NCBI GenBank assembly: GCA_009877105.1
Contig: WXFD01000012.1
Span: 1-64,000 of the forward strand
DNA length: 64,000 bases
Source of the DNA: Bacteroidales bacterium
Lineage (GTDB): Bacteria > Bacteroidota > Bacteroidia > Bacteroidales > VadinHA17
Direction of reading: 5' to 3'
Shown in pieces: positions 55,934-63,953 of this stretch. A model generated the notes under the pieces. That model worked only from the letters and a program-made list of their open reading frames with translations, did not search any database and had not been told where the DNA came from. A program made the translations under genes and the position numbers. Positions within the stretch are counted from its first letter, which is position 1; each line of letters opens with the position of its first letter.

Positions 55934-56303
55934 AATGCGGGATTGTTTTGTTCCTTAATTTTTTTCGTGATAAATTCAGTCCAAAAAGTGTAAAACATTA
56001 AAAAGCCTGAGTTTACTGTTATATCCTGCCATAAGTTTTTTATTTTTGGCATGCATAGGATTCGATCGGAAATCTTTTTCAAAGATAGGTGTTTTGGCAG
56101 ACATTTAAACCTGTTATATTTGTTGATAACCGGCATTCTGCCACCGGGAGGGGATGCAGGTGAATTATTCTGCCGGCCGGTCCATGTCACAAGGCGGCGT
56201 GAACAGTCCTGTGCAGGTTGACACATAGGTGTTCCGGGTAAAAATACAGGTATTAACATAACAGGCTAAAAAAATCCTGATACTTTAACCAGCTTTATTC
56301 AAT
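55934..56303. other. Divergent intergenic region between the AraC-type gene and sucD
   Basis: On the plus strand TATATTTG (56115-56122) matches a -7 box, leaving a roughly 175-base leader before sucD. This leader has GC-rich inverted pieces (ACCGGC with GCCGGT) but no RNA class I can name. The minus-strand open frame at 55927-56259 shows no protein character. Confidence 0.45.
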
Positions 56304-57179
56304 ATGGGTATTCTTGTCAGCAGGAAATCAAGGGTAATTATTCAGGGCTTCACGGGGAGTGAGGGGACGTTTCATGCACAGCAGATGATTGATTATGGAA
56401 CAAACATTGTGGGCGGGATCACGCCTGGCAAGGGTGGAAGGCTGCATCTGGGGCTGCCCGTCTTCAACACGGTTCGCGAGGCGGTAAGGTCGACCGGGGC
56501 TGATGTATCAGTGGTATTCGTTCCTCCGGCGGCCGGAGCAGATGCAATTATGGAAGCGGCCGAGGGTGGAATCAGGCTTGTGGTTGCAATTACCGAAGGA
56601 ATACCCGTTTCCGATATGGTTATGGTTAAAGAGTATCTTAAATCGCTCAACTGCAGACTTATAGGACCCAACTGCCCTGGAATTATTACTCCCGGGGAAG
56701 CAAAAGCAGGAATAATGCCAGGATTCATCCATAAAAAGGGACATGTGGGAATTATCTCAAGATCGGGGACACTGACCTATGAAGCTGTTGACCAGGTAAC
56801 AAGGCTTGGCCTGGGTCAGTCGACCTGTATCGGTATAGGTGGTGATCCTGTAGTAGGTACAACCACGCTCGAAGCTGTAAAACTAATGATGAATGACGAT
56901 GACACACATGCAATAATAATCATCGGGGAAATTGGCGGATCAATGGAATCGGAAGCAGCAGAATGGATATCCGCTAACGGAACCAAACCGGTGGTGGGAT
57001 TCATTGCAGGCCAGACTGCTCCAAAAGGCAGGAGGATGGGACATGCAGGTGCCATAATCGGAGGCAGGGATGACACAGCAGCAGCGAAAATTGAAATTAT
57101 GAAAAAATGCGGGATCACAATCGTCGAATCACCAGCCGATATAGGATCATCTGTTCTTAATGTTCTTGAAAAGCGGTGA
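56304..57179 (+). CDS. sucD: Succinate-CoA ligase (ADP/GDP-forming), alpha subunit
   Basis: The 291-residue subunit carries the CoA-binding Rossmann part ([28 protein letters not shown]), the family [10 protein letters not shown] and the phosphohistidine loop GHAGAIIGG. With the beta subunit it makes ATP or GTP from succinyl-CoA in the TCA cycle. No sucC lies beside it, so the partner is elsewhere. It is separated from fabG by 139 bases with a separate promoter. Confidence 0.95.
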   Translation: MGILVSRKSRVIIQGFTGSEGTFHAQQMIDYGTNIVGGITPGKGGRLHLGLPVFNTVREAVRSTGADVSVVFVPPAAGADAIMEAAEGGIRLVVAITEGIPVSDMVMVKEYLKSLNCRLIGPNCPGIITPGEAKAGIMPGFIHKKGHVGIISRSGTLTYEAVDQVTRLGLGQSTCIGIGGDPVVGTTTLEAVKLMMNDDDTHAIIIIGEIGGSMESEAAEWISANGTKPVVGFIAGQTAPKGRRMGHAGAIIGGRDDTAAAKIEIMKKCGITIVESPADIGSSVLNVLEKR

Positions 57180-57287
57180 TACCACTGGCACAAAGGTGCA
57201 AAACCGGTCTCTTCACTGTACAAGTACAGGCGCCGGACCCGCAGATGACTTTGAAACTTGTGAATAAACATATTGAAAGACTTTATT

Positions 57288-57295
57288 TATATTTG
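57288..57295 (+). promoter_or_regulatory. -7 box (TATATTTG) ahead of fabG
   Basis: A perfect TAnnTTTG lies 23 bases before the fabG start codon. Upstream TTTG candidates (57250-57253) are farther than the usual 17-23 bases. Confidence 0.55.
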
Positions 57296-57318
57296 CAACT
57301 GTTTAAATCTCATGAGAA

Positions 57319-58065
57319 ATGAAATTACTTGAAGGCAGAACCGCCCTGATCACAGGAGCATCCAGGGGAATTGGCAAGGCCATTGCCCATAAATTTGCCC
57401 GTGAAGGGGCAAATATCGCATTAACCAATATATATGAGGATGAGGAGTTCCTGAGTACCATTAATGAGATTAAGCTTTATAACGTAATGGTAAAGGGATA
57501 TGTGTCAAATGCCTCGAATTTTGCGGACTCACAAAAAGTTGTGGATGAAATAGTAAAAGATTTCGGTCAGATTGATATCCTGGTCAATAATGCCGGAATA
57601 ACAAAGGATACCCTGTTAATGAGAATGACTGAAGAGCAGTGGGACGCTGTGATTGCAGTCAACCTCAAATCCGTGTTTAATTTCACCAGGGCCGTGATTC
57701 AGCCCATGCTGAAGCAGAGAAACGGCTCAATAATTAATATGAGCTCCGTCGTTGGAGTTTCCGGCAATGCCGGCCAAAGCAACTATTCCGCATCAAAGGC
57801 CGGAATACTGGGCTTTACTAAAAGTGTGGCAAAAGAACTGGGATCGAGGAATATCAGGTGCAATGCCATTGCACCTGGATTTATTCTCACGGAAATGACC
57901 GACAATCTCCCTCCCGATGTAAAAGCCGAATGGACAAACAGGATCCCGCTGAAGAGGGGAGGGACACCGGATGATGTTGCCAATACAGCATTGTTCCTGG
58001 CTTCTGAGCTTTCATCATATATTACCGGACAAACAATTCATGTTTGCGGTGGTATGTTAACATAA
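57319..58065 (+). CDS. fabG: 3-oxoacyl-[acyl-carrier-protein] reductase
   Basis: The 248-residue short-chain dehydrogenase has the NADPH motif TGASRGIGKAIA, NNAG, and the catalytic Ser-Tyr-Lys (SSVVGVSGNAGQSNYSASKAG). PGFILTEMTDNLP and the C-terminal GQTIHVCGGMLT are characteristic of FabG. It reduces 3-oxoacyl-ACP in fatty-acid elongation. The gene is alone, with its own -7 box. Confidence 0.93.
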   Translation: MKLLEGRTALITGASRGIGKAIAHKFAREGANIALTNIYEDEEFLSTINEIKLYNVMVKGYVSNASNFADSQKVVDEIVKDFGQIDILVNNAGITKDTLLMRMTEEQWDAVIAVNLKSVFNFTRAVIQPMLKQRNGSIINMSSVVGVSGNAGQSNYSASKAGILGFTKSVAKELGSRNIRCNAIAPGFILTEMTDNLPPDVKAEWTNRIPLKRGGTPDDVANTALFLASELSSYITGQTIHVCGGMLT

Positions 58066-58071
58066 TTTTAT

Positions 58072-58079
58072 TATATTTG
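58072..58079 (+). promoter_or_regulatory. -7 box (TATATTTG) ahead of the hairpin RNA candidate
   Basis: A perfect TAnnTTTG begins 6 bases after the fabG stop. The expected start of transcription, about 7 bases beyond the box, falls at the first bases of the 11-bp stem at 58087. A TTTG at 58043-58046 is 25 bases upstream, a little far. Confidence 0.55.
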
Positions 58080-58085
58080 TAAAAC

Positions 58086-58172
58086 CGCAGGGCACCTATC
58101 CTTATAGCACGAGGAAATGCAGCGAGACATATTTATTCCACAATTATTTTAAACAGGTGCCCTGCTTCTTTT
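58086..58172 (+). ncRNA. Candidate small RNA or attenuator with a closing 11-bp stem
   Basis: GCAGGGCACCT (58087-58097) pairs perfectly with AGGTGCCCTGC (58155-58165), enclosing a 57-base loop that contains a small GCA-TGC hairpin around GAGGAAA. Right after the stem comes TTCTTTTTATTTT, a good U tract. With the -7 box just upstream, the element looks like a roughly 85-base transcript whose ends pair. It may be a free small RNA or a leader that controls the M48 gene, whose start lies 26 bases past the stem. It could also serve as the fabG terminator. I do not recognise an Rfam-type class. Confidence 0.5.
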
Positions 58173-58191
58173 TATTTTACCCGGTTAATTA

Positions 58192-59418
58192 ATGAATAAC
58201 CCTCTTTTCCTGCTCATTGTCCTGATTCCGGTTTCCGGCTTTTTACTTGAGCGATACCTGGTTTTCCTGAACTCAAAAATGTGGTCCGACAAACTTCCTG
58301 AAGAACTTACAGGTATATGTGATGAAGCAGAGTACAGAAAAACACTCCATTATGAAAAGGATAACAGGAAGCTGTCATTCTGGTCCTCTTCATTCAATCT
58401 TGCGATAATCCTGGCCATGATCATTATGGGAGGATTTGCATTCTTCGACAAGCTGGCCGGATCCATCAGCACGAACATGATTGTTATTTCGCTCATCTTC
58501 TTTGCCTTCATCGGCATTGGTTCGGAAATAATCAATATCCCGTTCAAATGGTATGACACATTTGTCATTGAAAAGAAATATGGTTTCAATACAATGACCG
58601 TCAGGATATTTATAACAGATCACCTTAAGTCATGGTTTATTACCATGATTATAGGGATCCCGGTTCTGGCTTTGATCACCTGGATATATTACAGGCTGGG
58701 AAAGAATTTCTGGCTCTGGGCATGGGGCCTTGTTACGGTACTTTCCGTGTTCATCAATTTTTTCTATTCTGAACTGATCGTTCCGCTTTTCAACAGGCAG
58801 ACACCTCTCCCGGAAAGCTCCCTTCGCACCCGCATCGAAACATTTGCCCGGGAAACCGGGTTCAGGCTCAGAGATATATACCTGATTGACGGTTCAAAGC
58901 GGAGCACGAAGGCAAATGCTTATTTCTCGGGATTCGGTTCTAAAAAACGTATAGTGCTTTATGATACGCTGCTGAAGGAGATGTCTGAAGAAGAGATTGT
59001 TGCAGTGCTTGCCCATGAAATTGGGCATTACAAAAAGAAACATGTGTTAAGAAGGCTTCTGTCATCAATATTCATAACCGGGTTCATGCTCTTTCTTTTT
59101 TCCCTGGTGGTTGACAATCCCGCCCTCTCGGAGGCCCTGGGTGCCGGAAGGCCCAGTTTTCACATTGGACTGGTTGCCTTCGGGATCCTGTACAGTCCCC
59201 TGTCGCTTGTAATCGGACTGGCAGGCAATTTCCTGTCGAGAAGGAACGAGTTTGAGGCTGATTTGTATGTCCGGCAAAACTATAACCCTGAATTCCTGGC
59301 AAGTGCTTTAAAAAAACTCTCGGTTAAAAACCTTTCGAACATGATACCGCATCCCGCCTATGTTTTCTTTCATTATTCACATCCCCCGTTGCTGGCACGA
59401 CTGGAAAGATTGAAATGA
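58192..59418 (+). CDS. M48-family zinc metallopeptidase (Ste24-like)
   Basis: The 408-residue membrane protease has several transmembrane helices, a catalytic HExxH (LAHEIGHYKKKH, residues about 271-275) and the third zinc-ligand Glu in RRNEFEADLYV. The arrangement with extended membrane domains before and around the motif fits the CAAX-protease/Ste24 branch. In bacteria such enzymes take part in membrane-protein quality control. It sits between the candidate RNA and tRNA-Thr. Confidence 0.9.
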   Translation: MNNPLFLLIVLIPVSGFLLERYLVFLNSKMWSDKLPEELTGICDEAEYRKTLHYEKDNRKLSFWSSSFNLAIILAMIIMGGFAFFDKLAGSISTNMIVISLIFFAFIGIGSEIINIPFKWYDTFVIEKKYGFNTMTVRIFITDHLKSWFITMIIGIPVLALITWIYYRLGKNFWLWAWGLVTVLSVFINFFYSELIVPLFNRQTPLPESSLRTRIETFARETGFRLRDIYLIDGSKRSTKANAYFSGFGSKKRIVLYDTLLKEMSEEEIVAVLAHEIGHYKKKHVLRRLLSSIFITGFMLFLFSLVVDNPALSEALGAGRPSFHIGLVAFGILYSPLSLVIGLAGNFLSRRNEFEADLYVRQNYNPEFLASALKKLSVKNLSNMIPHPAYVFFHYSHPPLLARLERLK

Positions 59419-59423
59419 TTTTC

Positions 59424-59431
59424 TATATTTG
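59424..59431 (+). promoter_or_regulatory. -7 box (TATATTTG) ahead of tRNA-Thr
   Basis: A perfect TAnnTTTG lies 11 bases before the first base of tRNA-Thr and just after the M48 stop, giving a very short 5' leader. Confidence 0.6.
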
Positions 59432-59442
59432 CAGTGTTTTAT

Positions 59443-59515
59443 GCCCCCTTAGCTCAGCCGGTAGAGCAGCTCATTCGTAATGAGCAGGTCCGGGGTTCGA
59501 GTCCCCGAGGTGGCT
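59443..59515 (+). tRNA. tRNA-Thr (anticodon CGT)
   Basis: The 73-base cloverleaf has D stem GCTC/GAGC, anticodon stem around loop TTCGTAA (anticodon CGT) and a T arm with stem CGGGG/CCCCG and loop TTCGAGT. The acceptor stem has one C-T mismatch at the fourth pair. The discriminator is T, and CCA is not encoded. Confidence 0.93.
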
Positions 59516-59543
59516 CAGGGCAATTTCAGAAATTGAATTGCAA

Positions 59544-59573
59544 TTGACAAGTTACGGATAATTGCTATTTTTG
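59544..59573 (+). promoter_or_regulatory. Promoter for the tRNA-Gly region
   Basis: TTG at 59544-59546 and TATTTTTG at 59566-59573 are 19 bases apart, a good fit to the Bacteroidota promoter. Transcription from it would run through the decayed tRNA copy and then tRNA-Gly. Confidence 0.6.
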
Positions 59574-59634
59574 AACCTGGAATTTCCGGGACCTTATACC
59601 GGAGATTTCGCGTGGGAAGTCCGAAATGTCAGAT

Positions 59635-59690
59635 GCGGGAATAGCTCAGTTGGCAGTCCCGGGCAATCGGGATCCCAGGCCGAGGGCCTG
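59635..59690 (+). pseudogene. Truncated tRNA-Gly-like copy interrupted by a hairpin
   Basis: Bases 59635-59656 repeat the first 22 bases of the tRNA-Gly at 59701 exactly. After an 11-base stretch replacing the end of the D arm, an anticodon-arm-like piece follows: TCGGG, loop ATCCCAG with CCC at the anticodon position, GCCGA, which pairs at four of five positions. The T arm and 3' acceptor strand are missing. Part of it is a GTCCCG-GGCAAT-CGGGAT hairpin resembling one in the repeat at 121-138. It cannot fold as a working tRNA. Confidence 0.75.
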
Positions 59691-59700
59691 AAAAGGAAAT

Positions 59701-59773
59701 GCGGGAATAGCTCAGTTGGCAGAGCATCAGCTTCCCAAGCTGAGGGTCGCGGGTTCGAGCCCCGTTTCCCGCT
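59701..59773 (+). tRNA. tRNA-Gly (anticodon CCC)
   Basis: The 73-base cloverleaf has acceptor GCGGGAA/TTCCCGC, D stem GCTC/GAGC, anticodon stem TCAGC/GCTGA with loop TTCCCAA (anticodon CCC) and T loop TTCGAGC. The discriminator is T, and CCA is not encoded. It lies 10 bases after the decayed copy. Confidence 0.95.
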
Positions 59774-60098
59774 CAAATCAAACCGGGGAATCAGTTTAAG
59801 CTGATTCCCTTTGCTTTCCTTAAGGAGAAGCATTAATTCCCGGGCTGATGAAGCCAGTATTGTTGATGCAGCAACTTCTGCCTGAAATCCTCTGACTCCT
59901 TAAAGTATATAATCCGTAATTATTAATATTGCATAAACCATTGGCCCTGAACAATCGCGGACCGAAATTTGTTCTTCAGAAAGCCGGTCCTGCCGGATTC
60001 CGGACTTACCGGTTCGCCGGCATATGTGGAACTGAATAAAATCATATGGCAGAACGTTTGGGATACTCAAAATTGTCAGTACTAAAAAACAGATATGT
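59774..60098. other. Intergenic region after tRNA-Gly
   Basis: Apart from the terminator at its left end the region has no open frame, tRNA or repeat that I can support. A promoter for the peroxiredoxin-like gene is expected near the right end, but no clear box was seen. Confidence 0.5.
59786..59817 (+). terminator. Rho-independent terminator of tRNA-Gly
   Basis: GGGAATCAG (59786-59794) and CTGATTCCC (59801-59809) form a perfect 9-bp stem with a 6-base loop (TTTAAG), followed by TTTGCTTT. It ends 12 bases after the tRNA. Confidence 0.8.
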
Positions 60099-60680
60099 AT
60101 GAGCTACACTCTTAAGCCTGGCCAGAAGGCCATCGACTTCCGGCTCCCTGCAACCGATGGCAGGGAATACAGCCTTTCAGACTTCGACAAATACCCGTAC
60201 CTGGTTCTCTTTTTCACCTGTAACCACTGTCCTTATGTGACCGGCTCCGATGAAGTGACAAGGGCAACTGCGGAAAAATTCCGCGACAGGGGAGTGGTAT
60301 TTGCCGGCATCAATTCCAACAGTGAGAATACCTACGAGGAAGACAGCTTCCCGAACATGGTCAGGCGCATGAAACAGCATAACTTCCCATGGAAATACCT
60401 TCATGACAGGGAGCAGACCGTGGTAAAGGCTTATGGCGGCCTGAGAACCCCGCATTTTTTCGTATTCAACGCCGAAAGGATACTTGTTTACACGGGCAGG
60501 GGCGTCGATTCGCCCCGCGATATATCCCGCATGACAGTTAATGACCTCGACAGGGCACTCGAAGAACTTACTTCAGGCAGGGAAATCTCAGTACCGGTTA
60601 CTAACCCCATAGGATGCAACATCAAATGGGAAGGCATGAATGCCAAATGGATGCCTCCGGAGGCCTGTGACCTTGTCTGA
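60099..60680 (+). CDS. Thioredoxin-fold/peroxiredoxin-like protein
   Basis: The 193-residue protein has the AhpC/TSA-type thioredoxin fold: [20 protein letters not shown], then the active-site pattern [10 protein letters not shown] with a CxxC pair and [22 protein letters not shown]. The RTPHFFVFN cis-Pro strand is present. These proteins may act as thiol reductases or peroxidases. It has no signal peptide and is probably cytoplasmic. Its closest relatives are often annotated as thioredoxin family proteins. Confidence 0.88.
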   Translation: MSYTLKPGQKAIDFRLPATDGREYSLSDFDKYPYLVLFFTCNHCPYVTGSDEVTRATAEKFRDRGVVFAGINSNSENTYEEDSFPNMVRRMKQHNFPWKYLHDREQTVVKAYGGLRTPHFFVFNAERILVYTGRGVDSPRDISRMTVNDLDRALEELTSGREISVPVTNPIGCNIKWEGMNAKWMPPEACDLV

Positions 60681-60783
60681 TATCCCCTGACATACGGGTA
60701 CTTATTCAATCAGTCATTTGCACAGCAGGCAAACAGGCTGCTTAATCCGGGTAATTCGCTGTGAAATTGCAAAAATCCTCAGA

Positions 60784-61320
60784 ATGAACCTTATAAATAT
60801 TCAATATTGCAAAACCAGGATAGGTGAGCTGATACTGGGTTCATATGCCGGCAGGCTCTGCCTGATGGATTTCCGTTACAGAAAAATGAGACCGGCTGTT
60901 GATAACAGGATAAAAAAAGGTCTTGCAGCTGAATTCAGGGAACAGAATGATGAGATTATAGCGGAAGCAATCCGGCAGCTCGAAGAGTATCTCGCCGGCC
61001 ACAGAACAGCATTCGATATCCCCGTTCTGATGATTGGAACAGATTTTCAGAAAGATGTCTGGAGGGCACTGACGGAAATACCATATGGGAAAACCGTCAC
61101 ATATACGGAACTTGCAAAGGCAATAAAACAGGAAAATGCTGTCAGGGCTGTTGCGGGTGCAAATGGAGCAAATGCCATTGCGATTATCATTCCCTGTCAT
61201 CGTGTCATTGGAAGCAGCGGCGAGCTTACCGGTTATGGAGGCGGCCTGTCAGTCAAGAAACGGCTGCTGAAACTGGAACGTAATAACAGTGTCGGTCAAC
61301 TGCCTAAAAGTATTTTTTGA
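60784..61320 (+). CDS. ogt: Methylated-DNA-protein-cysteine methyltransferase
   Basis: The 178-residue suicide repair protein takes alkyl groups off O6-alkylguanine. The acceptor cysteine is in IIPCHRVIG, with the DNA-binding YGKTVTYTELAKAI helix before it and GYGGGLSVKKRLLKLE after it. The N-terminal domain (about 1-90) matches the Ogt/AGT fold. I start at MNLINIQY, which gives the normal length. Its last 17 bases overlap the end of the converging zinc-ribbon gene. Confidence 0.94.
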   Translation: MNLINIQYCKTRIGELILGSYAGRLCLMDFRYRKMRPAVDNRIKKGLAAEFREQNDEIIAEAIRQLEEYLAGHRTAFDIPVLMIGTDFQKDVWRALTEIPYGKTVTYTELAKAIKQENAVRAVAGANGANAIAIIIPCHRVIGSSGELTGYGGGLSVKKRLLKLERNNSVGQLPKSIF

Positions 61321-61708
61321 ACTTTTCCCCGATCTTGAAGTAGGTGTACAGTCCCGCATCTTCTCCAGCCGCACGGACAGAATCACCGTCCACCTCGTAT
61401 GTGCTGTGCTCACCTGCCACCTGTGAAAAATAAACGGCAAATCCTTTGCCTTCCTGGTCCTTCATCAGTACAAGTGCAAGATTTTTATGGATATCGGATT
61501 TCAGTGAGGCGCTGCAGAGAGGACAATAAAAGTCAACCAGCTCTCCCTGTCCGAACTCAAAGGAAGGATGCTTTATGCTTGAATAATTGCCAATCTGCGG
61601 ACTGAGCAGGATAAGCCCGGTCTCTTTCCTGTCATTTTTTATCTTAAAGATTATATGATCTCCGACCCGGAGATGCCCTTTGCACTTGGGACACATGAAA
61701 TCATTCAT
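61304..61708 (-). CDS. Zinc-ribbon-containing hypothetical protein
   Basis: The 134-residue protein has two CxxC pairs, CPKC near the N terminus and CPLC at about residue 72, suggesting one zinc site formed across the chain or two separate ribbons. The rest is beta-rich, and no family is recognised. An unusually strong Shine-Dalgarno sequence upstream sets the start at the ATG five bases beyond it and rejects the GTG two codons earlier. The 3' end overlaps ogt by 17 bases. Confidence 0.8.
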   Translation of the reverse strand: MNDFMCPKCKGHLRVGDHIIFKIKNDRKETGLILLSPQIGNYSSIKHPSFEFGQGELVDFYCPLCSASLKSDIHKNLALVLMKDQEGKGFAVYFSQVAGEHSTYEVDGDSVRAAGEDAGLYTYFKIGEKFKKYF

Positions 61709-61713
61709 TTTCA

Positions 61714-61719
61714 CCTCCT
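61714..61719 (-). promoter_or_regulatory. Strong Shine-Dalgarno sequence
   Basis: On the minus strand AGGAGG is followed after 5 bases by the ATG at 61708. Most genes in this window have no such site, so this is unusual and decides the start of the zinc-ribbon gene. Confidence 0.75.
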
Positions 61720-61989
61720 GTTTTAAATTGACAATGAATAATATTATAAAATTAAGAAAATGAAAGGATATGATCGCTGCAACTGAGAAAAACCGGAAAA
61801 ATAATTTCAGATGCCGGGGATGCCTGTGCCTGAATGCTGATTGCGCGCCGGCTTTTTTAACTCAACTGAACCCGGGCTGAAAGAATAACCTCGCATTGAA
61901 GAAACAGATCTTATTATGAAGTTTTTCCACCATCAATATTCTGCCGTTAAAGGCCGACAACCAAGCAGGCTCGTCCGACACAACGATAT

Positions 61990-62382
61990 TTATTCCCTGG
62001 TAATGGTCATGCTTATTTTAAAATCTTTCTGATCTGTGGTTCTATTACTTACAGGGTAGGGTAATACCTCATTTATCCTGAATGAATAGCCGCCGATGCT
62101 GACAGGATTTCTGGCTGCATTATTAAGATTCATCATGGTATCAATGCTGGCGGAGGCCAGGTAAAACTTCATAAATACATCAACATCCCCGGCCCAGACG
62201 CAAACAACATCCGACGGGCACCGGTAATCCCTAATACTGTCGATTGCAAAGGCAAGGTTCGCGTCAACCCCGAAACGGTGATTGACAATACTGTCAACTG
62301 ACCGGCCGGATTCTGTTTTTTCACATCCCCCTGAAAAGAGGAAGATCAGAAAAACACCGGAAAAGAATATCCTGAATTTCAT
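61990..62382 (-). CDS. Small lipoprotein, hypothetical
   Basis: The 130-residue product has a lipobox signal (LFSGGC, Cys20). A conserved-looking core, DYRCPSDVVCVWAGDVDVF, carries two cysteines that could form a disulfide. I have seen this CP-x-C-WAG type pattern in small Bacteroidota lipoproteins but cannot name a function. The gene is single and opposite in direction to cinA. Confidence 0.75.
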   Translation of the reverse strand: MKFRIFFSGVFLIFLFSGGCEKTESGRSVDSIVNHRFGVDANLAFAIDSIRDYRCPSDVVCVWAGDVDVFMKFYLASASIDTMMNLNNAARNPVSIGGYSFRINEVLPYPVSNRTTDQKDFKISMTITRE

Positions 62383-62593
62383 ATTACGTCAATCAATATG
62401 CATTTTGCAGACTTTTCAGAATCAAAAATCGTACCGCAAATTGCCGGAAGCCTGAAAAATGATTAACCTTTTCACGGTGTTATAGTCTTAATCTTTGTCC
62501 CGGGCATCCCGAAGGCTGGCAGGGAATTCTTTTCCCGGGATCATTGTTATTTTTTTCCATTACCTTTGCCTCCTGTTTTACACAATTTTCGGA

Positions 62594-63838
62594 ATGAAAG
62601 CTGAAATAATCACAATAGGCGATGAGCTCCTCATCGGACAGACAATCGACACCAATTCGGCGTGGATAGGGTGGGAGCTGAGTTCTGCCGGTTTCGATGT
62701 ACGGAGAAGGACATCAATACATGACAACAGGGATGAGATCCTCAATGCCCTTTCGGAAGCCGCTGAAAGGAAACCTGAACTTGTAATAATAACTGGCGGG
62801 CTCGGGCCAACGAGCGACGATATTACGAAACAAACCCTCTGTGAATTCTTTAACACTAAGCTTGTACCTGACAGGGAAGTGCTGGAAATGATAGAAAAAA
62901 TGCTGCGGAGGAGGAATTTTCCGATGAATGAGAATAACCGCAGACAGGCAGAGGTTCCCGAGTCATGCAGGGTCCTGCCAAATGCCGCAGGCACCGCCCC
63001 GGGTATGTGGTTTGAAAAGGATGGCACCATATTCATTTCAATGCCCGGTGTGCCGGGTGAAATGAAATATATAATGCAGGAGCATGTTCTGCCCGATATA
63101 AAGAAACGATTCAGATCGCAGGTTATAATTCACAAAAACATAATGACTTACGGGATGCCTGAAGCACGGCTGGCAGAGATTCTTGAACAATTTGAAGCGG
63201 AACTTCCCGAAAACATAAAACTTGCTTACCTTCCATCATTCGGGGTGATCAAACTAAGGCTTACCGGCACTGCAGGAACACTCAACGAAATTGAGCCGTT
63301 AATCGGGGCCCAGACCAGTAAGCTCTACAATATCATTCCTGACCTTATTTTCGGTGAGGACGAACAGACACCCGAGATGGCTGTTGGTCAATTATTGAAA
63401 ATAAAAAAACTGACACTTTCCCTGGCAGAAAGCTGCACTGGCGGTTTCCTTGCGCACAGGATCACCAGTGTGGCAGGAAGTTCTGAGTATTTTGCCGGAT
63501 CTCTTGTAGCATATAGTAACAATGTCAAAACCGGCATCCTGGGCATTGATCCTGCAATCCTGGCTTCCGACGGTGCAGTAAGCAGCAGGGTGGCTGCAGG
63601 TATGGCTGAAGGAGCCAGGAAACTTTTTAAAACCGATCTTGGTTTAGCAACCACCGGCATTGCAGGTCCCTCCGGAGGAAGTGCTGATAAGCCAGTTGGA
63701 ATGGTATGGATTGCCGTATCGTCAGATTCGGGAACGATAACTGAAAAACATATCTTCAGTACCGACAGGATTGCCAATATTACACGATTCTCCCTGGCTG
63801 CGATGAACCTGCTGAGATTACAGATAATCAACAGATAA
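62594..63838 (+). CDS. cinA: CinA-family protein (nicotinamide-nucleotide amidase)
   Basis: The 414-residue protein has two domains: an N-terminal MoaB-like domain (AEIITIGDELLIGQTIDTNSAW, ITGGLGPTSDD) and a C-terminal CinA amidase domain (LAESCTGGFLAHRITSVAGSSEYFAGSLVAYSNNVK, TTGIAGPSGGSADKPVGMVWIAV). The C-terminal domain deamidates NMN and so recycles the nucleotide; in some bacteria the protein was named for competence induction. I start at MKAEIITIG, the usual N terminus. rpmB follows after 115 bases. Confidence 0.95.
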   Translation: MKAEIITIGDELLIGQTIDTNSAWIGWELSSAGFDVRRRTSIHDNRDEILNALSEAAERKPELVIITGGLGPTSDDITKQTLCEFFNTKLVPDREVLEMIEKMLRRRNFPMNENNRRQAEVPESCRVLPNAAGTAPGMWFEKDGTIFISMPGVPGEMKYIMQEHVLPDIKKRFRSQVIIHKNIMTYGMPEARLAEILEQFEAELPENIKLAYLPSFGVIKLRLTGTAGTLNEIEPLIGAQTSKLYNIIPDLIFGEDEQTPEMAVGQLLKIKKLTLSLAESCTGGFLAHRITSVAGSSEYFAGSLVAYSNNVKTGILGIDPAILASDGAVSSRVAAGMAEGARKLFKTDLGLATTGIAGPSGGSADKPVGMVWIAVSSDSGTITEKHIFSTDRIANITRFSLAAMNLLRLQIINR

Positions 63839-63953
63839 GACATATATAACCCGATACATTAAAAAAATTGAAACATTTATTTGTTTAATCAGATAAAAAT
63901 CACGTACTTTGCGCTTCGTTAAAAAAATAAAGGATCAATCGGAATAAGGAATC

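Noticed and set aside
55927..56259. 110-residue minus-strand gene
   Set aside because: Overlaps the start of the AraC-type gene and shows no domain, signal peptide or codon pattern of a real gene.
56115..56303. Riboswitch or small RNA in the sucD leader
   Set aside because: A -7 box and some GC-rich complementarity exist, but I could not build a convincing fold or match a known class.
58086..58172. Signal-recognition-particle RNA (4.5S)
   Set aside because: The loop has GGAA and GCAG, but the symmetrical helix 8 with the conserved GGAA tetraloop flanks cannot be formed; the small hairpin is off-centre.
61820..61863. Terminator near the GCCGG/CCGGC repeat followed by T6
   Set aside because: The stem is only 5 bp with a loop of about 30 bases and no plus-strand gene ends nearby to need it.
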